Of a DNA stretch of 64,000 nt, positions 57,016 through 64,000 are shown piece after piece. The translations under genes and the position numbers were made by a program. Within the stretch, counting starts at the first letter, position 1. Each line of letters begins with the position of its first letter. Source of the stretch: Gammaproteobacteria bacterium (lineage in GTDB: Bacteria > Pseudomonadota > Gammaproteobacteria > HK1); assembly GCA_021773635.1 (NCBI GenBank), contig JAJFJV010000011.1:1-64000 (forward strand). Direction: 5' to 3'. The notes beneath the pieces were generated by a model, which was not told where the DNA came from, searched no databases, and was given only the letters and a program-made list of their open reading frames with translations.

Positions 57016-58095
57016 TTACGCGCGTCGTTCAAATTCGGCCATAAATTCAATCAGGCTGTCCACACCTGCCTCCGGCATCGCATTGTAAATACTTGCACGC
57101 ATGCCACCGACGGCGCGATGCCCCTTGAGGGCCAACAGTCCAGCAGCCTTTGATTGCTCTAAAAACGAGGCGTTGAGGCCATCGTCAGCGAGTAAAAAGG
57201 GTACGTTCATCCACGAACGACACTCATGCGCCACCGGATTGCGGTAGAAGTCCGAGGCGTCGATAGCCCCATAGAGCTTCATCGCCTTGCGCTGGTTGTA
57301 GTCAGCCATGGCTTCCAAGCCACCGCCTGCCTCGATCCACTCAAAGACCAGGCTCGCCACGTACCACGCAAAGGTACATGGCGTGTTTTGCATGGAGTCG
57401 CTCTTGGCCTGCACCGCATAATCCAGCAGACCCGGCGTACAAGACATCGCCTCCCCGACTAATTCTTCACGCACGATCACTACAGTTAACCCGGCGATAC
57501 CAATATTCTTCTGTGCCCCGGCATAAATCAGCCCAAAGCGACCGATATCCAGGGGGCGGGACAGGATGGTCGAAGACATATCCGCCACCAACGGGACCGG
57601 GCCGCTATCCGGAATCCAGTGGAATTCCACCCCGGCAATGGTCTCGTTGGGGGTGTAATGGAGATAGGCGGCCTCGGGATTCAGTTGCCAGTCCGCCTGC
57701 GCGGGAATGGCAAAGTCGGTCGCACCCTCATTGCTGGCGGCAACTTTGGGCGCACAATAGCGCCCGGCCTCATTCAGCGCCTTATGTGACCAGGTGCCTG
57801 TGTCCACGTAGTCCGCCGTTTCCCGACCACGCAACAAATTCAAGGGTACCGCCGAGAATTGCAGACTAGCGCCACCCTGGAGGAACAACACGCGATAGCC
57901 CTTTGGAATGGCCAGTAAGCTGCTCAGCCGCTCTTCCGCCGCTGCCGCCAGCGCCATGAACTCGGCGCCACGGTGACTGACCTCCATCACCGAGGAACCT
58001 AGCCCTTGCCACTCCGGGAGATCCTCGCGGATACGTGCGAGCACGGGCTCCGGCAGTGTCGCCGGCCCGGCACTAAAGTTATACAGGCGTGGCAT
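57016..58095 (-). CDS. serC: Phosphoserine aminotransferase
   Basis: 359 residues from the ATG giving [19 protein letters not shown], with AGGAGG eight bases upstream. Second step of serine synthesis, also used for vitamin B6. The PLP lysine lies in [50 protein letters not shown] and the C-terminal [16 protein letters not shown] are family marks. Its start and ribosome-binding site lie within the last codons of gyrA (17-base overlap). Confidence 0.97.
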   Translation of the reverse strand: MPRLYNFSAGPATLPEPVLARIREDLPEWQGLGSSVMEVSHRGAEFMALAAAAEERLSSLLAIPKGYRVLFLQGGASLQFSAVPLNLLRGRETADYVDTGTWSHKALNEAGRYCAPKVAASNEGATDFAIPAQADWQLNPEAAYLHYTPNETIAGVEFHWIPDSGPVPLVADMSSTILSRPLDIGRFGLIYAGAQKNIGIAGLTVVIVREELVGEAMSCTPGLLDYAVQAKSDSMQNTPCTFAWYVASLVFEWIEAGGGLEAMADYNQRKAMKLYGAIDASDFYRNPVAHECRSWMNVPFLLADDGLNASFLEQSKAAGLLALKGHRAVGGMRASIYNAMPEAGVDSLIEFMAEFERRA

Positions 58096-60661
58096 CAGTT
58101 CCCTCCTCTTCCGCCTCATCAGATTGCTCATCCTCAGTTATTCGCTCAAGGCCAATAAGTGATTCCTTCTTGGACAAATTAATGAGCTTGACGCCTTGGG
58201 TATTCCGCCCCAGCACGCTGATACCATCCACCGCAGTGCGTACCAGGACGCCACCGTCGGAGATCAGCACCACGTCATCCGCCTCTTCCACCAGCAGGGC
58301 CCCCACCATGGCACCATTGCGTTCGCTACTCTGAATCGCGATCAAGCCCTTACCGCCACGCCCCTGCGCACGAAATTCCGTTACCGGTGTGCACTTGCCA
58401 TAGCCATGCTCGGTAGCCGTCAATACCCGGCTCACCTCCAGGCGCTCTGCTTCCACCAGCAACAAGGCGATAAGGCGCTGCTTTCCGGACAGGCGCATCC
58501 CGCGCACGCCGCGGGAAGTACGCCCCATGGGCCGCACCTCGGTTTCATTAAAACGGATGATCTTGCCGCCATCGCTACACAGCATGATCTCCTGGGTACC
58601 ATCGGTGATGGCAACGCCCACCAATTGGTCATCATCCCGGAGTTCGATGGCGATGATGCCGTTACTGCGTGGGCGCGAGAAATTCTCCAGCGCACATTTC
58701 TTCACCACACCACCGGCCGTCGCCATGAACACATAACCCGGCCTGGAAAAGTCCTGCAGCGGCAGGATGGCACTGATACGTTCGCCATCCTCCAACTTCA
58801 GCAAATTAACTATCGGTGTGCCCAGGGTGCTACGCCCAGACTGGGGCAGCTCATAGACCTTGAGCCAATAGACCTTGCCGCGACTGGAAAAACACAGAAT
58901 GGTGTCGTGGGTATTGGCCACCAGCAGATAATCCACCAGATCCGCTTCCTTCACCCGGGCCGCGGTCTTACCCCGCCCACCGCGCCGCTGGGCACGATAT
59001 TCATCCACCGGCTGGGCCTTAACATAACCGGCACGAGACAAGGTCACTACCACATCCTCCGGCACCACCAGATCCGCACGGTCAAGCCCGATGTGCTGCT
59101 CCACGATCTCGCTGCGCCGGGAATCCCCGTATTGATCTCGAAGCGCCACCAGCTCTTCCCGAATTACTGCCATCAGGCGCTCCGGATCATTAAGAATCCT
59201 CAACAACTCACCGATGGTCTCCAGCAGACCCTTGAATTCCTCCAGCAGCTTGTCCTGCTCCAGCCCGGTGAGGCGATGCAGGCGCAGATCCAGAATCGCC
59301 TGGGCCTGAATCGGCGACAGGTGATAACCGTCTTCACGCAGACCGTAGTCCGCCATCGTGTCCGTGCGACTATCGGCCCCGGCCCGTGCCACCATCTCGG
59401 CCACCAGTTCAGCCGGCCAGGCACGGGCCAGCAAACCCGCCTTGGCCGCAGCCGGATTGGGGGAGGCCTTGATCAGTGCTATTACCTCATCAATGGAAGA
59501 AAGCGCCACCGCCAGACCTTCCAGGATATGGGCGCGCTCACGCGCCTTGCGCAGTTCGAAAAGGGTGCGCCGGGTGACCACCTCGCGGCGGTGACGCACA
59601 AAGGCCTCGATAATCTGTTTGAGGTTTAGCAGCTGTGGCCGGCCGTCGATAAGCGCCACCATATTGATGCCAAATACGGTCTGCAGCTGGGTCTGCTGGT
59701 AGAGCACATTGAGCAACACTTCGGGAACCTCCCCGCGGCGTACCTCAATGACCATGCGCATGCCGTCCTTGTCGGACTCATCACGCAGCTCGGCAATCCC
59801 TGAAATCTTCTTGTCCCGTACCAGCTCGGCGATCTTTTCCACCAGCCGCGCCTTGTTCACCTGAAAAGGCAGCTCGGTAACGATGATGCGGTCCCGGCTA
59901 CCGCCCTCCCCCAGCTCAATATGGCTACGTGCACGCACATGGATGCGGCCGCGACCGGTCCGGTAGGCCTCGTGGACTCCCTTGACACCATTGATGATGG
60001 CCGCCGTAGGGAAATCCGGCCCCGGAATGTGGCTCATGAGACCTTCTACACCAATCCCGGAATCATCCACATAGGCGATGCAGGCGTCGGTAACCTCGGC
60101 AAGGTTGTGCGGCGGGATATTGGTGGCCATACCCACTGCGATACCTGCGGAACCGTTGATCAGCAGGTTAGGCAGGCGGGTGGGTAATACAGTCGGCTCG
60201 TGATCCTGTTCGTCATAATTGGGGACGAAATCCACGGTCTCCTTATCGAGATCTGCCATGATTTCGTGGGCCAGGCGAGACATGCGCACTTCCGTGTATC
60301 GCATTGCCGCCGGCGCATCGCCGTCCACGGAACCAAAGTTACCCTGCCCGTCCACCAGTGGCATGCGCAGGGAAAATGGCTGGGCCATACGCACAATGGC
60401 GTCATAGACCGCGGTATCGCCGTGGGGGTGATACTTACCGATGACATCACCCACCACACGGGCGGATTTCTTGTAGGGGCGATTCCAAGAATTGCCCAGC
60501 TCGCTCATGGCGTAAAGCACCCGCCGATGCACCGGTTTCAGGCCATCACGAACGTCCGGCAGGGCGCGTCCCACGATCACACTCATGGCGTAATCGAGGT
60601 AGGACTGCTTCATCTCCTCCTCAATGTCTACCTGGAGGATTTCCTTCGCAAATTCAGCCAT
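58079..60661 (-). CDS. gyrA: DNA gyrase subunit A
   Basis: 860 residues (E. coli 875). Type IIA topoisomerase subunit that cuts and rejoins DNA. The catalytic Tyr122 is in [10 protein letters not shown]. The quinolone region reads [13 protein letters not shown]: Thr83 in place of the enteric Ser83, a natural variant in several genera, with Asp87 intact. The GyrA box QRRGGRGK is present near residue 560, and the C-terminal pinwheel blades follow. A short acidic tail ([13 protein letters not shown]) ends the protein. It appears to head the serC–serA–pheA–hisC–tyrA–aroA run. Confidence 0.97.
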   Translation of the reverse strand: MAEFAKEILQVDIEEEMKQSYLDYAMSVIVGRALPDVRDGLKPVHRRVLYAMSELGNSWNRPYKKSARVVGDVIGKYHPHGDTAVYDAIVRMAQPFSLRMPLVDGQGNFGSVDGDAPAAMRYTEVRMSRLAHEIMADLDKETVDFVPNYDEQDHEPTVLPTRLPNLLINGSAGIAVGMATNIPPHNLAEVTDACIAYVDDSGIGVEGLMSHIPGPDFPTAAIINGVKGVHEAYRTGRGRIHVRARSHIELGEGGSRDRIIVTELPFQVNKARLVEKIAELVRDKKISGIAELRDESDKDGMRMVIEVRRGEVPEVLLNVLYQQTQLQTVFGINMVALIDGRPQLLNLKQIIEAFVRHRREVVTRRTLFELRKARERAHILEGLAVALSSIDEVIALIKASPNPAAAKAGLLARAWPAELVAEMVARAGADSRTDTMADYGLREDGYHLSPIQAQAILDLRLHRLTGLEQDKLLEEFKGLLETIGELLRILNDPERLMAVIREELVALRDQYGDSRRSEIVEQHIGLDRADLVVPEDVVVTLSRAGYVKAQPVDEYRAQRRGGRGKTAARVKEADLVDYLLVANTHDTILCFSSRGKVYWLKVYELPQSGRSTLGTPIVNLLKLEDGERISAILPLQDFSRPGYVFMATAGGVVKKCALENFSRPRSNGIIAIELRDDDQLVGVAITDGTQEIMLCSDGGKIIRFNETEVRPMGRTSRGVRGMRLSGKQRLIALLLVEAERLEVSRVLTATEHGYGKCTPVTEFRAQGRGGKGLIAIQSSERNGAMVGALLVEEADDVVLISDGGVLVRTAVDGISVLGRNTQGVKLINLSKKESLIGLERITEDEQSDEAEEEGTDATPV

Positions 60662-60828
60662 TCAGAACTACCCGGTAAGTCCCGTGCACGCAGGGAGAAA
60701 AGGAGCCATCTAAAAGGCGGGGATTTTAGCACAAGCCGCAGGGAAACTGGCCGTGTTATCGCTATCGAACACGGTTAAACAGATGGCATGCTTGCACGCC
60801 ATCATCAAGCTATCAGGCGGAGGACAAT

Positions 60829-61665
60829 TCAGGCAGTTTCGCCGGCCTCATCAAGGCGAGCGAGCTTGAGTTCCTGATACTTATTGCGCAGCTCCTCGAA
60901 GCTGAGGTGATTCTCGGCGCGGGCCGCCGGAGTCAGGAAGGACTCCAGTTTGGTTTGCAGGCGGATAGTATTGTGCTCACTGGCAATCGCACTCACGCCT
61001 TCAACCACCAGTTTTTGCATCAACAGCTCCTTCTCGGTCTTGACGTTGATGCTCTCGGCTGCCGGAATAAACATGAAATTGGCCAGCACAATACCGTACA
61101 GGGTCGAAGTCAGCGCTATTGGAATGGTCTTGATCACCACACCCACCTCGCCGATGCCCGCGAGCATGCCAATCAGGCCAATAACACTGCCCGCAACCCC
61201 AAACGACGGGGCCAGTCGTGCCATATGGCGAAACAGGCGCTCCTGCTGGCGACGCCGCTGCTGAAAAAAGTACATCTCGGTAAACAGCACATCGCGAAAC
61301 TCCGCCTCGCGATAACCGTCTACCAGCATGCCGAGGGCACTTTTCAAAAACATTACCGTGGTCTCTTCCTCCGCATTTTCCAGTGACAACACCCCTTCGT
61401 GACGGGAGCGGATAGAGAGGTCCATGAGCCCGTTGACGATCTCCTTGGCCGTGGGGGGGTCCACCAGGTAACTGTTGCGCGCCACCTTGAAGGCTGCCTT
61501 GATGTCACTCTGGGGATAGCTGAGGAAGGTCGCCCCGAGGGTGCCAGAGATCACTACTGTGATACCGATGATATTGAGCATTAACCCAGCCCCGTCTCCA
61601 GCGAGAAAGGTGGTCAGGAAAATACCCACACACAGCGTCACCGCAAGCCAGTTATATCCGTTCAT
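60829..61665 (-). CDS. MotA/PomA-like stator protein
   Basis: 278 residues from the ATG giving MNGYNWLAVTLCVG, with GAGAGGA upstream. Four transmembrane helices in the MotA arrangement: two near the N terminus (about 5-45), then a cytoplasmic domain with charged residues (FFQQRRRQQERLFRHMARLAPSFGVAG), and two more (GSVIGLIGMLAGIG; TIPIALTSTLYGIVLANFMFIPAA). Such proteins form ion channels with MotB partners and drive flagellar rotation or other machines. The partner gene lies upstream and overlaps by 14 bases. No flagellar or chemotaxis genes are near, so the machine driven is unknown. Confidence 0.88.
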   Translation of the reverse strand: MNGYNWLAVTLCVGIFLTTFLAGDGAGLMLNIIGITVVISGTLGATFLSYPQSDIKAAFKVARNSYLVDPPTAKEIVNGLMDLSIRSRHEGVLSLENAEEETTVMFLKSALGMLVDGYREAEFRDVLFTEMYFFQQRRRQQERLFRHMARLAPSFGVAGSVIGLIGMLAGIGEVGVVIKTIPIALTSTLYGIVLANFMFIPAAESINVKTEKELLMQKLVVEGVSAIASEHNTIRLQTKLESFLTPAARAENHLSFEELRNKYQELKLARLDEAGETA

Positions 61666-62518
61666 TGGTATCCTCTCCCGGCACCGGGACTTCATCGCGA
61701 GTGATGATGATCTCCACGCGGCGGTTCAGAGCCTTGTTTGCCAGCGTGGTATTGGGTACCGCGGGTCGGTGATCGGCGTGACCAATGACGGTAAAGCGGG
61801 CCGCATCGATTCCTCCCCGGGCAATAAGATAACGCGCCACCGTGGTGGCACGAACGGCAGAGAGTTCCCAGTTACTGGGAAAACGCTCGGTATCGATAGG
61901 AAAGTCGTCGGTGTGACCCACCACCTGAACGATGAAGCGGTTACGCCGGATAACCGCCGCCAGTCCCTGCAAGAAACTGGCTGCAGTAGGTTTCAGATCG
62001 GCCTTCCCGAGCTCAAAAAACATCGGCCCACGCACACTGACCCGAATCGCCTGATTTTTGGTAAGGGCCACGTCTACCGTGTCCAGATTGGCATTGACCA
62101 CGGCTTCCCGACTCTCCCGCAATATCTGCTCGGCTGAGGGTGGTGCCTTGGTATCCGCTCCCGGATTCCGCTCGGCGGAAGGTGCTAACGGGTATCCGGC
62201 CTGTTCGGCCTCGGTACCCAAACGGGGCTGCTGCTCGGTCTCGCGGGTGGCGAAAAGCTCTGCCAGGCTCCCTTCCTGCATCTGTACCGCCAGCAGGATA
62301 GCAAAGAGCACAAACATCACCATCATGAAGTCAGCCCAGGGCACCGCCCAGCCCGTATCGGGCTCCTCATCGTGTCTGCGACGCTCAAAGTTAAAGGCAT
62401 GCTCCCCGCTGATGGCAGGGCCAAAATTCTTTTCTGCTTCAGGTGACGAGTGTGCCAGCCTGTCCGCCTGCACGGAGGGTGGTGCTACTGTCTCATTTTC
62501 CTGTAACTCTTCTGCCAT
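61652..62518 (-). CDS. MotB-like OmpA-domain stator protein
   Basis: 288 residues. A cytoplasmic N-terminal extension of about 60 charged residues precedes a single transmembrane helix with the essential Asp in PWADFMMVMFVLFAILLAVQ. A periplasmic linker with an amphipathic plug-like stretch leads to an OmpA/MotB peptidoglycan-binding domain (FIVQVVGHTDDFPI, NWELSAVRATTVARYLIARGGIDAARFTVIGHADHRPAVPN, NRRVEIIITRDE). It pairs with the MotA-like protein encoded immediately downstream. The order motB then motA is the reverse of most flagellar motAB operons. Confidence 0.88.
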   Translation of the reverse strand: MAEELQENETVAPPSVQADRLAHSSPEAEKNFGPAISGEHAFNFERRRHDEEPDTGWAVPWADFMMVMFVLFAILLAVQMQEGSLAELFATRETEQQPRLGTEAEQAGYPLAPSAERNPGADTKAPPSAEQILRESREAVVNANLDTVDVALTKNQAIRVSVRGPMFFELGKADLKPTAASFLQGLAAVIRRNRFIVQVVGHTDDFPIDTERFPSNWELSAVRATTVARYLIARGGIDAARFTVIGHADHRPAVPNTTLANKALNRRVEIIITRDEVPVPGEDTNERI

Positions 62519-62578
62519 AGTGCTAGCCCCGAACTCTCGGAGAATTAGCGGCCGGCAATGCGAAAACTGTAAGGTAAT

Positions 62579-63622
62579 CTAGCCTTTCGCCATCAGGGCT
62601 ATGAGTTTTTCCCGGTTTGGCTGCTTTACCACCCCCCTTTCCGTAACCAACACATCCACCAGAGCAGCGGGGGTAACGTCAAAGACGGGATTCCAGGCGG
62701 TGCCCCCTTGCGGTGCAATGGAAATGCCCTGGAAGTTAAGGACCTCTTCAGAGCTGCGCTCCTCAATAGGAATATCCAATCCGGAAGCGATGCTCATATC
62801 CAGCGTTGACGTCGGTGCGACCACCATAAAACCCACGCCGTGGTGGCGGGCGTTTACCGCAAGACCATAGGTTCCAATCTTGTTGGCGACGTCCCCGTTT
62901 GCCGCAATCCGGTCAGACCCCACCACTACCCAGCGAATCATGCCGCGTTGCATCAGGTAGGCCGCGGCACCATCGGCAATGAGTTGGGCAGGTATGCCAT
63001 CTTTCTCCAGCTCCCAGGCGGTGAGCCGGGCGCCCTGGAGCCAGGGCCGGGTTTCGTCCGCATAGACCTGCCGTAATTTACCTGCGGCAAAGGCGCTGCG
63101 AATAACCCCCAAGGCGGTGCCATATCCACCGGTCGCGAGGGCGCCGGCATTGCAATGGGTCAGAATACCGCTGGGCTCGCTGATCAGCGCCGCGCCCAGC
63201 TCACCCATACGATGATTGGCGGCGATATCCTCATCATGGATAGCAATTGCCTCCGACTCAAAGCGAGGCACCGGGTCCTCGCCGTCAGGCACCATCAGGG
63301 CGGCCATCCGCTTAAGCGCCCAAAACAAATTGACCGCCGTGGGCCGGGAAGTGGTCAGAATATCCAGATCCGCGGCGATGGCCTCACGCCAGCTTTCCGG
63401 GTTCTCCTGATAACGGCTTCGTACCGCCAGCGCCACACCATAGGCCGCCGCGATACCAATAGCCGGCGCCCCACGCACCACCATATCGCGAATGGCATCC
63501 GCCACTTCGCTGGCGCTACGGCAACACAACTCGACCCTGTGAGCAGGGAGACGACGTTGGTCCAGCAATAACAACCCCTTCCTGGACCATCGTATCGGCT
63601 GGATAGAATCATATTTTTCCAT
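62579..63622 (-). CDS. mtnA: S-methyl-5-thioribose-1-phosphate isomerase
   Basis: 347 residues. Aldose-ketose isomerase of methionine salvage. Signatures are [45 protein letters not shown] (catalytic Cys), [22 protein letters not shown] (catalytic Asp) and the C-terminal NPVFDVTPA. It is divergent from an MTA/SAH deaminase-type gene, which suggests that methylthioadenosine is handled through deamination or phosphorolysis in this organism. Confidence 0.96.
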   Translation of the reverse strand: MEKYDSIQPIRWSRKGLLLLDQRRLPAHRVELCCRSASEVADAIRDMVVRGAPAIGIAAAYGVALAVRSRYQENPESWREAIAADLDILTTSRPTAVNLFWALKRMAALMVPDGEDPVPRFESEAIAIHDEDIAANHRMGELGAALISEPSGILTHCNAGALATGGYGTALGVIRSAFAAGKLRQVYADETRPWLQGARLTAWELEKDGIPAQLIADGAAAYLMQRGMIRWVVVGSDRIAANGDVANKIGTYGLAVNARHHGVGFMVVAPTSTLDMSIASGLDIPIEERSSEEVLNFQGISIAPQGGTAWNPVFDVTPAALVDVLVTERGVVKQPNREKLIALMAKG

Positions 63623-63761
63623 CTGTCTTTCCTTGCCCTGCGTAATTGACCCTTAATAGCCTCATATTATCGGTTCGTAGCACGCCAAACAGCACAGTTT
63701 GGTGGCAACCATCCCACCTTCCCCTTTATCATGCGCGGGCTCAAAGCCTGAAGCCATTGCC

Positions 63762-64000
63762 ATGCAAATAATTGATACGCTGATACACGCCCGCTGGATT
63801 GCCCCGGTAGAGCCCGCAAACAAGGTCTACACGGACCACGCCGTAGCCATCCACGAAGGTCGCATTGTTGAGATTCTGCCTTCTGCCGAGGCAAATCGGC
63901 GATACAGCTCCGAACTCAGCCACCAGCTCGACACCCACCTCCTCATCCCCGGTCTGGTCAACGCCCACACCCACGCGGCCATGAGCCTGTTTCGCGGACT
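63762..64000 (+). CDS. mtaD: MtaD-type 5-methylthioadenosine/S-adenosylhomocysteine deaminase, N-terminal part (3' end outside window)
   Basis: The frame begins at an ATG giving MQIIDTLIHARWIAPVEPANKVYTDHAVAIHEGRIVEILP and runs open to the right edge, so only about 79 residues are visible. The composite-domain start of the amidohydrolase superfamily and the metal-binding NAHTHAAMSLFRG (His-x-His) are clear. This N terminus matches TRZ/ATZ-family MtaD deaminases, which convert methylthioadenosine or S-adenosylhomocysteine to inosine derivatives. The divergent mtnA neighbour supports a methionine-salvage role; other substrates of the family cannot be excluded. Confidence 0.82.
   Translation, partial: MQIIDTLIHARWIAPVEPANKVYTDHAVAIHEGRIVEILPSAEANRRYSSELSHQLDTHLLIPGLVNAHTHAAMSLFRG

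Noticed and set aside
58196-59629. A 477-codon open frame on the plus strand inside gyrA
   Set aside because: It is antisense to an unambiguous gyrA, rich in His/Gln/Arg as expected for the complement of a GC-rich gene, and has no family motifs or ribosome-binding site.

Overview
The window reads as ordinary chromosome of a gammaproteobacterium. Supporting signs are MutH, the cmk–rpsA–ihfB–lapA–lapB–pyrF order, the ribD–ribE–ribBX–ribH–nusB–thiL–pgpA order, a MiaE tRNA hydroxylase, a NasT/ANTAR two-component pair and a PEP-CTERM exported protein. Coding density is high, base composition is moderately GC-rich, and most operons have overlapping or abutting genes. The species cannot be fixed from sequence alone; an environmental gammaproteobacterium is the safest reading.

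Layout. 1-0.9 kb: the 3' end of a Rieske oxygenase gene, a shared terminator and tRNA-Ser(GGA). 0.9-9.8 kb: a TCA-cycle block with gltA–mdh–SGNH lipoprotein on the minus strand, divergent from sucA–sucB–lpd. 9.8-11.2 kb: a small accessory patch (membrane peptide, ParE/RelE-type toxin-antitoxin pair). 11.2-18.3 kb: acnA, nfeD–slipin, xni, dusA, interrupted by two TA-flanked inverted-repeat elements. 18.4-23.1 kb: a HisKA_2 sensor kinase with its ANTAR regulator, then an HD-GYP protein with a dead receiver. 23.1-32.5 kb: ispG, an FAH-family hydrolase, a glycosyltransferase, miaE, a GAF/sigma-54 activator, nadA, a MlaC-like protein and a PEP-CTERM protein behind a sigma-54-like promoter. 32.7-41.4 kb: glyA–nrdR and the riboflavin/nusB/thiL/pgpA run, ending in mutH. 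41.4-46.2 kb: two membrane proteins, ilvD, yjbQ and argA. 46.2-60.7 kb: a long minus-strand block carrying pyrF, lapBA, ihfB, rpsA, cmk, the aromatic amino acid genes aroA–tyrA–hisC–pheA, then serA, serC and gyrA. 60.8-64 kb: an orphan MotB/MotA-like pair, mtnA and the start of an MtaD-type deaminase gene.

The most unusual observation is thiamine-monophosphate kinase. The gene in the normal nusB–thiL–pgpA position lacks the N-terminal GDD motif and the GGDTT motif. A second short ThiL-like gene 1.1 kb downstream keeps exactly those two motifs but lacks the STD and NLSD motifs and the C-terminal domain. The two intact reading frames are complementary, which suggests a two-subunit ThiL or a decaying duplication.

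Other leads are: a sigma-54-type promoter that resets the start of the PEP-CTERM gene; tandem hexaloop hairpins with the ANTAR-target loop pattern directly after the ANTAR gene stop codon; and a TA-flanked MITE-like element whose ends supply the TAG stop codons of three genes.
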